A DNA stretch of 64,000 nucleotides, taken from the NCBI RefSeq assembly GCF_014145335.1, contig NZ_JACIVI010000002.1, forward strand, positions 236,741 to 300,740. The letters run 5' to 3'. Numbering within the stretch: the stretch's first letter is position 1; the number at the start of each line of letters is the position of its first letter. The position numbers and the translations under genes are program-made. The stretch is from Aquariibacter albus (GTDB taxonomy: Bacteria > Pseudomonadota > Gammaproteobacteria > Burkholderiales > Burkholderiaceae_C). The notes under the pieces are model-generated. The model was not told where the DNA came from, ran no database searches, and saw only the letters and a program-made list of their open reading frames with translations. Positions 46,639 through 56,145 of this stretch are shown here, one piece after another.

Positions 46639-47803
46639 GGCCGGGCCACGCCATGTGCTGCTGGTCGGCGGCTTCGATCCGCACCCGCCACGCCATGTCC
46701 ACCGCGCGATGCGTCGCACCCTGCGCGAGCGGCCGGCAGGCCGGCCGGCCCTGCACCTGGGGCCGCTGCAGCCGGTCGATGCCGGTCGCGCCGACTGGAC
46801 CCTGAACGGGCCGTCCGGCCGTCCGGCCGTCCGCTTCAGCCTGCTGGCCTGGGACGACTGCGTGCGCCCGGCCTGGGTGGCGGGCCCCGGCCGCGCGCTG
46901 CGCGACGCGGCCTTCGTCTACCCGGCCCTGCTGCGCCAGGGCGTGCTGGGCCGCATCCGCCGCCTGGCTCGGCCGGCCCATGCCATGGCGGTGTTGCCGC
47001 TGGCCCTGGGCCTGGGCGGGCCGCTGGGCGGCGTGGCCCTGGCCGCAGGCGGGGCCGCGCTGGCCGGGGCGGGCGCCGCGCCGCTGCTGGCGGCTGCGGC
47101 CGCGGGCGGGCTGGGCGGGGCCGTGCTGGCCCACACCCTCGGCCGGCGCCTGCATGCCGACTGGCTGCTGCGGCTCTACGGCCATACCCGCGCGCAGGCC
47201 CTGGGCCGCACGCCCGCGCTGGAGGCGCGGATCGAGGCCTGGGCCACGGCCCTGATCGAGGCGGCCGAGGCCCTGGCCGCCGCCACGCCGGCCGGCGCGC
47301 CGCGCGGCGAGCTGCTGCTGGTCGGCCACAGCACCGGCAGCCTGCTGGCCGTTTCGGCCCTGGCCCGCGCGCTGCGGCGTGCGCCCGGGCTGGGTCGGCA
47401 GGGCCCGGCCCTGGCGATGCTGAGCCTGGGCCACTGCACGCCCATCCTGGCCGAACTGCCGGAGGCCAGCGCCTTCCGGGCCGAGCTGGCCACGCTGCGC
47501 GCCTGCGCGGCGCTGGACTGGCTGGACGTCAGCGCGCCGACCGACTGGGCCGGCTTCCCGCGCAGCGGTCCCTGGTACGGCGAGGACGGCCCGATGCGCC
47601 GCCGCCAGGTCTCGCCGCAGTTCCACAAGGCCCTGACGCCGGCCGCCTACGCCCGCCTCTTGAAGGACCGCCAGGCCCTGCACCTGCAATACCTGCGATC
47701 GCCCGAGCGGGCGGACGGCTACGATCCCTTCGAGCTGTTCGCCGGCCCGCATCCGCTGGCCGAGCGTCTGCGCTGGCCCTCGCCCTGGCAGCCTCCTGCA
47801 TGA
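46631..47803 (+). CDS. Membrane alpha/beta-hydrolase-like protein, paralogue A
   Basis: A 390-residue protein opening with [16 protein letters not shown] hydrophobic region (about 117-175) contains two or three membrane segments. The hydrolase elbow GHSTG follows with candidate nucleophile Ser234, then LGHCTPIL and a C-terminal [17 protein letters not shown]. It is clearly homologous to the protein at 49,653, sharing GFDP, WDDxVR, GHSxG, LGHCxP and the Q(Y/F)-LQYL tail in the same order. I know no characterised family with this layout. The start overlaps the UvrA stop by eight bases and its stop overlaps the P450 start. Confidence 0.7.
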
Positions 47804-49290
47804 GCCGTTTCTGTCCGCACTACCCGCCGCCCGCCGCCCGCCGTCCCTCGCTGTGGACGATGTTCTTCAGCAAGCGGCGCTCCTGGCTCGACAGCCTGTA
47901 CGCGCGCAGCTACACGATGAAGATGGGCGAGGTCCACCTGCCCGGGGTGGACCTCTACATGGTCAACGAGCCGGCCCTGGTGCGCCGCGTGCTCGTCGAC
48001 GAGGCGGCCGCCTTCCCCAAGCACGCCATGCTCGGCGACGCCCTGCGGCCGCTGCTGGGCGACAGCATCTTCACCACCAATGGCGCGGTCTGGCAGCGGC
48101 AGCGCAGCCTGATGAACCCGTCCTTCGAGGCCACCCGCGTGCGCCATGTCTACGGCCGCATGCGCGATGCGGCCGAGGCCATGCTCGCGCGGCTGCGGGC
48201 CGTGCCCGACGGCAGCGAGCACGATCTCGAAACCGAGATGACCCATGTGGCCGCGGACATCATCCTGCGGACCATCCTCTCGCAGCCGCTCGACGGCGGC
48301 GATGCGCGCCGCATCTTCGAGGCCTTCGAGCGCTACCAGGCCCTGGCGCCGCGGCTGATGATGCCGGCCTTCTTCGGCCTGCGCTGGCTGCGGCCCTGGT
48401 GGCAGGTGCGGCGCAGCCGCCAGGCCGCCGAGGCCATCCGCAGCCTGCTGAGCGCGCTGATCCAGCCGCGCCATGCCGCCTTCCACGCCGCCCGGGCGGC
48501 CGACGCGAGGGCGGACGAGGGCGGCGACGACATCCTCGCCACCCTGCTGCAGGTGCGCGACCCGGCCACCGGCGAGGGCTTCCGTTTCGAGGAACTGGTC
48601 GACCAGGTCGCCATGCTCTTCCTGGCCGGCCACGAGACCTCGGCCAGCGCGCTGTCCTGGGCCCTGCACCTGCTGGCCCATGCGCCCGAGGTGCAGCAGC
48701 GTCTGCACGAGGAGGCGCTGCGCCAGCTCGGGCCCGGTCCGATGCCCGACGAGGTCGGCGCGGTCAAGGGCCTGGTGCTGGCACGCAATGTCTTCCGCGA
48801 GACGCTGCGGCTCTTCCCGCCGGTCGGCTTCCTGGCCCGGGAAGCGGCCCAGGCCTGCCCGATGCGCGACAAGAAGCTGCCGGCCGGCGCCTCGGTGCTG
48901 GTCTCGCCCTGGCTGATCCACCGCCACCGCGGCCTCTGGGCCGACCCGGACGTCTTCGACCCCGACCGCTACGGCGCCGAGGACGAGCCCGCGCCCGAGG
49001 TCGCCGAAGCCGCCGCCACCGAGGCCGAAGGCCCGGCCCTGCCCAGCGCCCGCGAGTCCCTGCGCCGTGCCTACCTGCCCTTCGGCCTGGGGCCGCGGGT
49101 CTGCATCGGCGCGGCCTTCGCCTGGCAGGAGGGCGCGCTCGTGCTGGCCACGCTGGCGCGCGAGTTCGTCTTCGAGCCGGTCGAGGGCCATGTGCCCGAG
49201 CCGGTCGGGCGCCTGACCATCCGGTCCGACAACGGCATCCGCCTGCGCATCCGCCGCCGGCCTGCCCCTGCCGCGCAGGAGGCCGCATGA
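47800..49290 (+). CDS. Cytochrome P450
   Basis: A 496-residue monooxygenase. I-helix AGHETSASAL, the K-helix ETLR (ExxR), the PERF-like FDPDRY, and the heme loop PFGLGPRVCIG with ligand Cys435 are all present. The WQRQRSLMNPSF segment in the C-helix and general layout resemble class I P450s of the CYP4-like fatty-acid/terpene group, but substrate is unknown. No ferredoxin or reductase is adjacent. An Ala/Glu insertion (about residues 395-415) precedes the heme loop. The gene overlaps both neighbours by four bases. Confidence 0.93.
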   Translation: MSRFCPHYPPPAARRPSLWTMFFSKRRSWLDSLYARSYTMKMGEVHLPGVDLYMVNEPALVRRVLVDEAAAFPKHAMLGDALRPLLGDSIFTTNGAVWQRQRSLMNPSFEATRVRHVYGRMRDAAEAMLARLRAVPDGSEHDLETEMTHVAADIILRTILSQPLDGGDARRIFEAFERYQALAPRLMMPAFFGLRWLRPWWQVRRSRQAAEAIRSLLSALIQPRHAAFHAARAADARADEGGDDILATLLQVRDPATGEGFRFEELVDQVAMLFLAGHETSASALSWALHLLAHAPEVQQRLHEEALRQLGPGPMPDEVGAVKGLVLARNVFRETLRLFPPVGFLAREAAQACPMRDKKLPAGASVLVSPWLIHRHRGLWADPDVFDPDRYGAEDEPAPEVAEAAATEAEGPALPSARESLRRAYLPFGLGPRVCIGAAFAWQEGALVLATLAREFVFEPVEGHVPEPVGRLTIRSDNGIRLRIRRRPAPAAQEAA

Positions 49291-49631
49291 AGGAACGCCT
49301 GGCCGGATTCCTGGTGATGACCGCGATCGTGCCGCTGGCCGTGCTCGGCTACCTGCTGCTGGTCTGGATCGGCTTCTTCGGCCGCACCGAGCGCGGCCGC
49401 GCCGGCGTGCGGGCGATGGACCATTTCGTCAACGCCACCCTGTTCAACGGCTATGCCTGGGAGTCGGTCTCCTCCCATGCCTGGCGCGCCCGCGACCGGC
49501 GCTGGGCGCGCGTCATCATCTGGCTGACCGACCGCGTGCAGAAGGACCACTGCCGCCGCGCGAACAAGCGCGAGCAGCCGCTGGTCGACCTGATGCTGGC
49601 CAAGGGCCTGCACAAGCAGACGGTGTTCTGA
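49287..49631 (+). CDS. Small membrane protein of the P450 operon
   Basis: A 114-residue protein with one strong transmembrane helix (about residues 7-31) and a basic cytoplasmic part rich in Arg and Trp (SSHAWRARDRRWARVIIWLTD). No family was recognised. The start overlaps the P450 stop (ATGA) with AGGAGG upstream. It could anchor or organise the neighbouring enzymes at the membrane, which is inference. Confidence 0.65.
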   Translation: MKERLAGFLVMTAIVPLAVLGYLLLVWIGFFGRTERGRAGVRAMDHFVNATLFNGYAWESVSSHAWRARDRRWARVIIWLTDRVQKDHCRRANKREQPLVDLMLAKGLHKQTVF

Positions 49632-49652
49632 GCCACGGTGAACGAGGTCCCG

Positions 49653-50972
49653 ATGTCCGCTGCCCCCCCGGCCGATCCGGCTGCGCCGCCCCACGCCCCG
49701 GTGCGTCGCCGCCGCGTCGCCTTCCTGTGCGGCTTCGACCCGCAGGGCCCCGCCCACTACCACCAGCTCTACCGCGAGCAGGCTGCCGCGGCCGCAGCCC
49801 TCGGCGGCTACGCGATCGAGGTGGGCCCGCGCCGCAAGGGGGGGGAGCTGCTGGCCAGCTGGTCGCTCACCGGCCGCTTTCCGGCCGTGCGGCCCGCCGC
49901 CCCGCCGGACGCTTCCGAGGGCCCGCCCGACCCGCCGGCCGAGCCCGTGCAGACCGTGCACACCCGCTTCGATTTCCTGCGCTGGGACGATGTCGTCCGC
50001 AATCACTGGCCGCGCGGCCGGGCCGCGCTCTTCGCCACCACGCTGCGCGGCAGCTGGGCCATGTGGCGCCGGGGCGTGATGCTGGAGACCCTGCGCAGCG
50101 CCTGGCCGATGTTCCTGGCCATCGCCCTGCCGGCCGCGCTGCTGCTGCTCGGCGCGCTGCTGGGCCTGGGCCTGCTGGCCGCCGCCGGCGGGCTGCTGGC
50201 CGGCGGGCAGGGGCTGGCGGCCCTGGCCCTGCTCGGTCTCGGCGGGCCGGCGCTGTGGCGCCTGGCCGTCTGGGCCGAGGCACGCAGCCACATGGCCTGG
50301 CTGATGCGCAGCCTGGCCTGCCTGGATCGCCAGGCCTGCGGCCGCACGCCCGATCTGGAGGCCCGGCTCGACGCCCAGGCCGAGCGCCTGGCCGACGAGC
50401 TGCTCGCTGCCGACGAGGACGAGTGGCTGGTCGTCGGCCACAGCTCGGGCGCGATGATGGCCGCCATCCTCCTGGCCCGCGCGCTCCAGCGCCTGGCCCA
50501 GGTCCCGGGCGCCCGTCCGCGCCCGGCCCTGGCCCTGCTGACCCTGGGCCATTGCAGCCCGCTGCTGGGCGCCCATCCCGCCGCCGTGGCCTACCGCGCC
50601 GAGCTGGCCCGGCTGCGCGCCACGCCCGGCCTGTGCTGGATCGACTATGCCGCCCCGCCCGACGGCTGCTGCTTCGCGCTGGCCGACCCCAGCCGCCATG
50701 CCCGGCCGCTGCAGCCCGGCCCCGGGGCGCCGCGTCTCTTCAACCCGCGCTTCGCGGAGGCCTTCGACCCGCCGGCCTATGCCGCGCTGCGGCGCGACAA
50801 GTTCCGCATGCACTTCCAGTACCTGATGGCCGGTGGCCGGCCGCCGGCCGCGGACGGCTACGACTACTTCGCGATCACCGCCGGCCCGCAGACCCTGGCC
50901 GCCCGCCATGCCGGCCGGCCCGGCGTGCGCGACTTCCGCCGCTTCCAGTGCCTGGGCGGGCCGCGCCGGTGA
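49653..50972 (+). CDS. Membrane alpha/beta-hydrolase-like protein, paralogue B
   Basis: A 439-residue paralogue of the protein at 46,631. It has FLCGFDPQGPAHYHQLY, a WDDVVRNHW segment, two or three membrane segments (about 145-205), the elbow GHSSG with candidate Ser264, LGHCSPLL, and a tail HFQYLMAGG...DGYDYF. The ATG at 49653 has GAGG five bases upstream and is preferred; an in-frame GTG lies at 49638. The two paralogues flank the P450 and small membrane protein genes, suggesting that both act on the same pathway. Catalytic Asp and His partners were not assigned. Confidence 0.7.
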   Translation: MSAAPPADPAAPPHAPVRRRRVAFLCGFDPQGPAHYHQLYREQAAAAAALGGYAIEVGPRRKGGELLASWSLTGRFPAVRPAAPPDASEGPPDPPAEPVQTVHTRFDFLRWDDVVRNHWPRGRAALFATTLRGSWAMWRRGVMLETLRSAWPMFLAIALPAALLLLGALLGLGLLAAAGGLLAGGQGLAALALLGLGGPALWRLAVWAEARSHMAWLMRSLACLDRQACGRTPDLEARLDAQAERLADELLAADEDEWLVVGHSSGAMMAAILLARALQRLAQVPGARPRPALALLTLGHCSPLLGAHPAAVAYRAELARLRATPGLCWIDYAAPPDGCCFALADPSRHARPLQPGPGAPRLFNPRFAEAFDPPAYAALRRDKFRMHFQYLMAGGRPPAADGYDYFAITAGPQTLAARHAGRPGVRDFRRFQCLGGPRR

Positions 50973-52246
50973 GCGGGGCCCGGCCGCCCATCGTCCTCGC
51001 CACGCTGGGCACGGCGGGCGACCTGCATCCCTTCCTGGCCATCGCCCGCGCGCTGCAGGAAGCCGGCGAACCGGTCCGCGTGCTGAGCCAGGCCGCGCAC
51101 CGTGCCGCTGTCGAGGCGCGCGGCCTGCCCTTCACGCCCATCGCCGAGCTGCGCGCGAGCACGCGCTGCTTCGCCCATCCCAAGGTCTGGCATCCGATCG
51201 ACGGCCTCGGCGTGTTCTGGCGCCACCTGCTGCTGCCGGCGCTGGCGCCGACGGTCGAGGCGCTGCGCGCGCTGCGCGCCGCCCATCCGCAGGCCCCGCT
51301 GCCGGTGCTGGCCGGGCCGCTGGTGCTGGGCGCACGCCTGCTGGCCGAGCTCGATCCCGGCCTGCGGCTGCTGACCGGGGTCACCGCACCCATGGCCTTG
51401 CGCTCGCTGGGCGATCCGCTCTGCCTCGGCGCCTGGACGGTGCCGCGCGCCGTGCCGCGGGCGCTGCGCCGCCTGCTGTGGGCCGGGCTGGACCGCTGGA
51501 AGCTCGACCCCCTGGCCGCGCCGGCGCTGAACCGCTGGCGGGCCGAGGCCGGCCTGCCGCCGCTGGGCCGCGGCATCTTCGGCGACTGGCTGCCCAGCCC
51601 GCGCGGCGTGCTCGGCCTCTACCCGGCCGATTTCGGTCCGCCGCCCGAGCCCGGCCGCGCCTGGCCGGTCGAGGCCCTGGGTTTTCCGCGGGACGAGCCC
51701 GGCCCGCGGCCCGCCGCCGTCGAGCCGGACGGTCCGCCGGGCCGCATCGTCGTCTACCCCGGCTCGGTGCCCACCCGCAGCCAGGATGCACTGGCCGAAG
51801 CCGCCTGGGCCCTGGCCGCCGCCGGCCGGCCGCTGGTCTGGATCGGCGCGCCGCCGCCCGCCTGGGCCGGCCGCCCGCGTCCCGCCGGCCTGCGCGACAC
51901 GCCCTGGACGGCGCTGCCCCAGGCCCTGGCCGGCGCCGCGCTCTTCGTGCACCACGGCGGCATCGGCGCCACCGCCCAGGGCCTGGCCGCCGGCCTGCCC
52001 CAGGTGCTGCTGCCCTCGGCCTACGACCAGTTCGACAACGCCGAGCGCTACGCCCTGGGCTTCGGCCCGCGGCCGCCGCGCTGGGCGCTGCACCGCCTGC
52101 CGCTGCGCGAGCGCCTGGAGGCCGCGCTGGCCGAAGCGCCGCCCGCGCGCGCCGCACCCGACCCGGCCGACTACAGCTGGGCCGGCGCGCCGAACGCCGC
52201 CGTGCGCCGCGCGGTCGAGCGCCTGCGCGCCCTGCGTTCGGCCTGA
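50969..52246 (+). CDS. RhlB-like UDP/TDP-glycosyltransferase (GT1 fold)
   Basis: A 425-residue GT-B glycosyltransferase with a GTG start overlapping the paralogue B stop. The N-terminal half begins VLATLGTAGDLHPFLAIARAL. The C-terminal donor-binding half has IVVYPGSVPTRSQD, then VHHGGIGATAQGLAAGLPQVL and SAYDQFDNAERY, the pattern shared by RhlB rhamnosyltransferase and sterol or antibiotic glycosyltransferases. It probably transfers a sugar to a lipid or other hydroxylated product. Following directly on the P450 and hydrolase-like genes, it suggests hydroxylation and then glycosylation of one substrate. Confidence 0.85.
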   Translation: MSGARPPIVLATLGTAGDLHPFLAIARALQEAGEPVRVLSQAAHRAAVEARGLPFTPIAELRASTRCFAHPKVWHPIDGLGVFWRHLLLPALAPTVEALRALRAAHPQAPLPVLAGPLVLGARLLAELDPGLRLLTGVTAPMALRSLGDPLCLGAWTVPRAVPRALRRLLWAGLDRWKLDPLAAPALNRWRAEAGLPPLGRGIFGDWLPSPRGVLGLYPADFGPPPEPGRAWPVEALGFPRDEPGPRPAAVEPDGPPGRIVVYPGSVPTRSQDALAEAAWALAAAGRPLVWIGAPPPAWAGRPRPAGLRDTPWTALPQALAGAALFVHHGGIGATAQGLAAGLPQVLLPSAYDQFDNAERYALGFGPRPPRWALHRLPLRERLEAALAEAPPARAAPDPADYSWAGAPNAAVRRAVERLRALRSA

Positions 52247-52265
52247 ATCCGCCCGGCCCCGGGCC

Positions 52266-53615
52266 TCAGCCGCAGGCGGCGAGGCGTGCCTTGACCGCCT
52301 CGACCTGCCCGGCCGGCACGCTGCCCTCGTTGAGCGCGCGCAGCAGCAGGGTGCGCGCGGCCGGCTTCTCGCCGGTCTGCATCAGGATCAGGCTCAGCTC
52401 GTCGAGGCGGCGCCAGCCGTAGCAGTCGCTCTCGACGAAGAGGTGGTCGCCGCCGGGCTTGAGCCGCATGGCATCGACGATCACCGCCCGGGCCGAGGCC
52501 CAGCGCCCGGCCCGCCGCAGGTAGCCGGCCAGGGCCACCGGCACCTCGGCCCGGCTGGGGCGGAAGTCGTAGGCGCGCAGGTAGGCGTCGATCACCTCGG
52601 CCGCGGGCCGCGCCAGGCGCTCGCGCAGGCGGGCGGCAAGGTACATGGCGCACCAGACCTCCTGGTCCCAGCCGCCCATCGCGACGCGGGCCTCGTAGGC
52701 GTCCAGTGCGCGTTCCAGCTCGCCCGCGCCCATCCAGCTCTGCGCCAGGTAGAACTGGTAGCGGGTGTTGCCAGGTTCGCTGCGCAGCGCGGCCTCCAGC
52801 ACCTGCGCATCCTCGCGCGACTTGTTCGGGTTGCGCGCCCGCGCGCCGTCGCGGGTGTAGATGACATGCGGCCCGTCGAGCTCGACCGGGTGGATGGCCT
52901 TGCCGCAGTCGATGTACTCGTGCAGCACGCCGATGTAGCGCCAGGGCAGCCGGGCATCGACCAGGCTGGTGCGCAGGTAGCGCAGCGTGCCGTCGTGCAT
53001 GCGCAGGCTGTAGGCCGGCGCGTTCAGCGGCTGTGGCAGCGTCCAGCCGGGAGGCAGCGCGAGGATTTCGTCCGCATCGATCACCAGCAGGTAGTCGCTG
53101 TGCGGCCGGGCCAGGTCCAGGGCCTCGCTGCGGTTGTGGCCGAAATCGCGCCAGGGCCGCTCGTGCAGCTCGCCGGGCAGGCCGAGCTCGGCGGCCACCG
53201 CACGGACCACGTCCTGCGTGCCGTCGCTGGAGCCGGTGTCGACGAGGGTGTAGCGGTCGATCAGCGGGGCCACGCTGCGCAGGCAGCGGCCGATCACCGT
53301 GGCCTCGTCCTTCACGATCATGCACAGGCCGATGCGTGGCCTGGCGGCGGGCAGGCCGAGCTGGGGCAGGGCCGGCATCTGCAGGGCCGGGCGCGTCGCC
53401 GCGGCGGGCGCGGCCGGCGGGGGCACCGTGGCCGCGGCGGTTGGGGTGGCAGGGGCGGCGCCCGCGGCCGGCCGGGGCGCGGCGCGGGTGATCGTCATGC
53501 CCCCCTGGCGGCGCACGGCGGGCGCTGCCGCGTCCGCTGCGGGGGCAGGGGCCGGCGCGGGGGCCGGACCGACCGGGCTGGGGATGGGGCGACGCGGCAG
53601 CGGGTCCATCGGCAT
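52266..53615 (-). CDS. Family 2 glycosyltransferase with TPR-like C-terminus
   Basis: A 449-residue protein. Residues 1-90 are a Pro/Ala-rich low-complexity stretch. The GT-A domain (about 92-300) shows IGLCMIVKDEATVIGRCL, LVDTGSSDGTQDVV and LLVIDADEIL, the usual metal and donor-binding motifs of GT2 enzymes. The C-terminal 150 residues are helical repeats. Proteins like this are often annotated as SPBc2-like or lipopolysaccharide-type glycosyltransferases; acceptor unknown. It is convergent with the RhlB-like gene, separated by 19 bases. Two close ATGs (53615 and 53609) are possible starts. Confidence 0.8.
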   Translation of the reverse strand: MPMDPLPRRPIPSPVGPAPAPAPAPAADAAAPAVRRQGGMTITRAAPRPAAGAAPATPTAAATVPPPAAPAAATRPALQMPALPQLGLPAARPRIGLCMIVKDEATVIGRCLRSVAPLIDRYTLVDTGSSDGTQDVVRAVAAELGLPGELHERPWRDFGHNRSEALDLARPHSDYLLVIDADEILALPPGWTLPQPLNAPAYSLRMHDGTLRYLRTSLVDARLPWRYIGVLHEYIDCGKAIHPVELDGPHVIYTRDGARARNPNKSREDAQVLEAALRSEPGNTRYQFYLAQSWMGAGELERALDAYEARVAMGGWDQEVWCAMYLAARLRERLARPAAEVIDAYLRAYDFRPSRAEVPVALAGYLRRAGRWASARAVIVDAMRLKPGGDHLFVESDCYGWRRLDELSLILMQTGEKPAARTLLLRALNEGSVPAGQVEAVKARLAACG

Positions 53616-53695
53616 CGTCGGGGGAGGGTCGGAAGATCGGAGGGGCCGCCGGGTTCCTGCGACCGTCGGGCCGGCTTCGGGGGCCGGGCGGGGTC

Positions 53696-55255
53696 TCAGT
53701 CTCCCACGGCCCCGGGATCGAGCCGGGCGGCCAGCTCGCCCGGCAGGCGGGCCAGCCCTTCGGGCGCGCTGCCCAGGCCCTGCACGACGCAGGCGCGCAG
53801 CCAACGCGGTGCACCGGCGGCCGGGGCGGTCTCGTCCGGCCCCGCCAGGCGCACCGCGCTGAGCGCGGCATGGCCGTCGGCGCGCAGCCGGGCCAGCAGC
53901 TGGCCGACCGCCGCATCGCCGCCGGCGCGCGGGCGGAAGGTCTGCACCCCCAGCGCCCCGGGGCCGCCGACGAAGGCCGGGCTGGCCTGCAGCGCGGCGC
54001 GCAGGGCGGCCGCACCGTCCAGCTCGGCCCGCAGGCTGGCGCGCAGGCCCTGGGCCCCGGCGGCCTGCAGGCTCAGCCAGAGCGGCAGGGCGCGGAAGGG
54101 CCGGCTGTTCTCGGGGCCGCATTGCGAGGGGTCGGGGGCCGGGTCCGCCGCCGGCTCGGCCTCCGCGTAATAGGGCGGGGCGTCGGCAAAGGCGGCGGGC
54201 AGCGTCTCGGGCCGGCGCAGCAGCAGCGCGCCGCAGCCCAGGGGCTGGTGCAGGGCCTTGTGCGGGTCCAGGGCCAGGGAGTCGGCCTGGTTCAGTCCGG
54301 CCGGATCGGCCAGGGCGCTGGCGCCGCAGGCGGCCAGCCGGTCGCTGCCACCCGGCTCGGCCTGCAGCGCGGCATAGGGGGCCCCATAGGCGCCGTCGAT
54401 GTGCAGCCACAGGTCCTCGCGTCGGGCGAGCGCGGCCAGCGCCGCCAGCGGATCGACCGCACCGCTGCCCACCGTGCCGGCATGGGCCACCAGCAGCCAG
54501 GGGATGCGGCCGGCGCGGCGGTCGGCGGCCAGGGCGCGGGCCAGGGTCTCGGGCTGCAGGCGCTGCTCGGCATCGACCGGCAGGCGGCGCAGGCCGCGCG
54601 CGCCCAGGCCGGCCAGGCGCAGGGCGCGGTCCAGCCAGTGGTGGCTGGCGGCCGAGGCATAGGCCACGAGCTGCGGGCCGCGCGCGCCCAGGCCTTCCTC
54701 GTGCCAGCCCGGGCAGGCGCGGGCCAGGGCGGCCCAGACGGCGGTCTGCCCGGCCGCGCTGCCGCCGCCCAGCAGCAGGCCGCCGCGCAGGGCGGGCGCG
54801 CCGACCAGCTCGGCCAGCCAAGCCAGGGTCTGGGCCTCGATCGCGCAGGCCAGCCCGGCCATGCGCCGCAGGCCGAGGTTGGCCTGCAGGCCGGCCGCCA
54901 GCAGGCTGCCGAGCACGGCGAACGGGTCCACGGGCGCGGTGATGTAGGCCAGGGCGCGGGGGTGGTCCGGTGGCGGCAGGCCCTCGAGCAGCAGCGGCAG
55001 GGCCTGGGCGAGCACGGCGTCCGCCGGCCGGCCGGCTTGTGGCAGCGGGGCATGCAGCTCGAGTCGGCAGGGCTCGGGGGCCGGCCAGGCCCGGCCCGGG
55101 GCAGCGGCGGCCGGGCCGGCCGCGCCGCCGGCCAGGGGATCCCGCAGCCGCGCGGCCAGGGTGGCGAGCAGGGCCTGCCCGGCCGCTGCCCAGGCCCGGG
55201 CGGGAGGGTCCACGGCCTGCCCGTTACCCGGCGGCGGGGCCGTCGTCCGGCTCAT
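53696..55255 (-). CDS. PLP-dependent amino-acid decarboxylase-like protein
   Basis: A 519-residue group II decarboxylase-like protein (aromatic-L-amino-acid decarboxylase superfamily). The PLP lysine lies in LDPHKALHQPLGCG, with the cofactor Asp in HIDGAYGAP and a SHHW motif upstream. Pairing residues are conserved, so activity is plausible; the substrate is not predictable by eye. It begins with an Ala/Pro-rich 50 residues. It precedes the GT2 gene by 80 bases on the same strand and follows a Lon-domain gene by 16 bases. Confidence 0.82.
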   Translation of the reverse strand: MSRTTAPPPGNGQAVDPPARAWAAAGQALLATLAARLRDPLAGGAAGPAAAAPGRAWPAPEPCRLELHAPLPQAGRPADAVLAQALPLLLEGLPPPDHPRALAYITAPVDPFAVLGSLLAAGLQANLGLRRMAGLACAIEAQTLAWLAELVGAPALRGGLLLGGGSAAGQTAVWAALARACPGWHEEGLGARGPQLVAYASAASHHWLDRALRLAGLGARGLRRLPVDAEQRLQPETLARALAADRRAGRIPWLLVAHAGTVGSGAVDPLAALAALARREDLWLHIDGAYGAPYAALQAEPGGSDRLAACGASALADPAGLNQADSLALDPHKALHQPLGCGALLLRRPETLPAAFADAPPYYAEAEPAADPAPDPSQCGPENSRPFRALPLWLSLQAAGAQGLRASLRAELDGAAALRAALQASPAFVGGPGALGVQTFRPRAGGDAAVGQLLARLRADGHAALSAVRLAGPDETAPAAGAPRWLRACVVQGLGSAPEGLARLPGELAARLDPGAVGD

Positions 55256-55271
55256 GCCCGTTCACACCTGC

Positions 55272-56060
55272 TCAGCCGACCAGGCCCTGGCCGCGCAGCT
55301 GGGTGGTGACTTCGGCGAGGCGCGCGAGCGGATCGGCCTCGGCCATCAGGCGCTGCTTGCGGGTCAGCGGCAGCGGCAGCAGCTCGGCCCAGCGGTTGGC
55401 GACCCAGCCGGCGTCGTCCAGCCGCAGGGGCGGCGTGACCGGGGCCTGACCGCGCGCGGCCAGGCGGTGCAGCACGGCGGCCAGGGCCGAGCCGGGGCCG
55501 GGGCCGAGCGGCCGGTCGCCGAGGTCTTCGGCGAGGGCTTCGGCATGGGTCTGCGGCCGGGCGCCGGGTTCAGCCGGCAGGGCGCGCGGCGGGTCGTCGG
55601 GCAGGGCGCGCACGGTGGCGAGCCAGAGGCCGTCCTCGCGCTGGCGCGGCGGCGCGGCGCGGTCCTGCGGCTCGACCCCGACGCTGCCGCGACCGCCGAG
55701 CACGCGGAAGCGCGAGCCGCCACGGCAGGCGATGCGCAGCACGCCGTCGGGGGCGCGGTCCCAGTCCTCGATGCCGGCCAGGCAGCCGACGCCGGCAAAG
55801 GGCAGGCCGGCCGTGCGGCGGCCGGTCGGGCGCGCCTCGTCCGCGACCTCCTCGGCACCCGCGGCGGCCTGCACCTCGCTGCCGCGCCGCAGCATGACGA
55901 TGCCGAAGGGCGTGCCGTCGCGCAGGCAGTCCGAGACCATGGCCAGGTAGCGGGGCTCGAAGATCTGCAGCGGCAGCCGGCCGCCGGGGAAGAGCACGAG
56001 GCGCAGCGGGAAGATCGGCAGTTCGAAAGGCGCCAGGGAGGGGGCGGTCGGTGGGCGCAT
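55272..56060 (-). CDS. Lon N-terminal (LON substrate-binding) domain protein
   Basis: A 262-residue stand-alone LON domain: FELPIFPLRLVLFPGGRLPLQIFEPRY at the N-terminus is diagnostic, followed by LRDGTPFGIVML and GCLAGIEDWDRAPDGVL. No AAA+ or protease part is present, so it is not Lon itself. Such proteins are widespread, probably bind proteins, and have no settled role. The start at 56060 gives the standard domain start; it lies 85 bases after the rapZ gene. Confidence 0.88.
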   Translation of the reverse strand: MRPPTAPSLAPFELPIFPLRLVLFPGGRLPLQIFEPRYLAMVSDCLRDGTPFGIVMLRRGSEVQAAAGAEEVADEARPTGRRTAGLPFAGVGCLAGIEDWDRAPDGVLRIACRGGSRFRVLGGRGSVGVEPQDRAAPPRQREDGLWLATVRALPDDPPRALPAEPGARPQTHAEALAEDLGDRPLGPGPGSALAAVLHRLAARGQAPVTPPLRLDDAGWVANRWAELLPLPLTRKQRLMAEADPLARLAEVTTQLRGQGLVG

Positions 56061-56145
56061 GACAGGGCCGGGCGAAGGGGCGGGGGCGGGCGCTGCGAGG
56101 CCGGAGCGCTCGAGGGGCGTGACGGGCGGGGCGTCCGGCCGGCGC

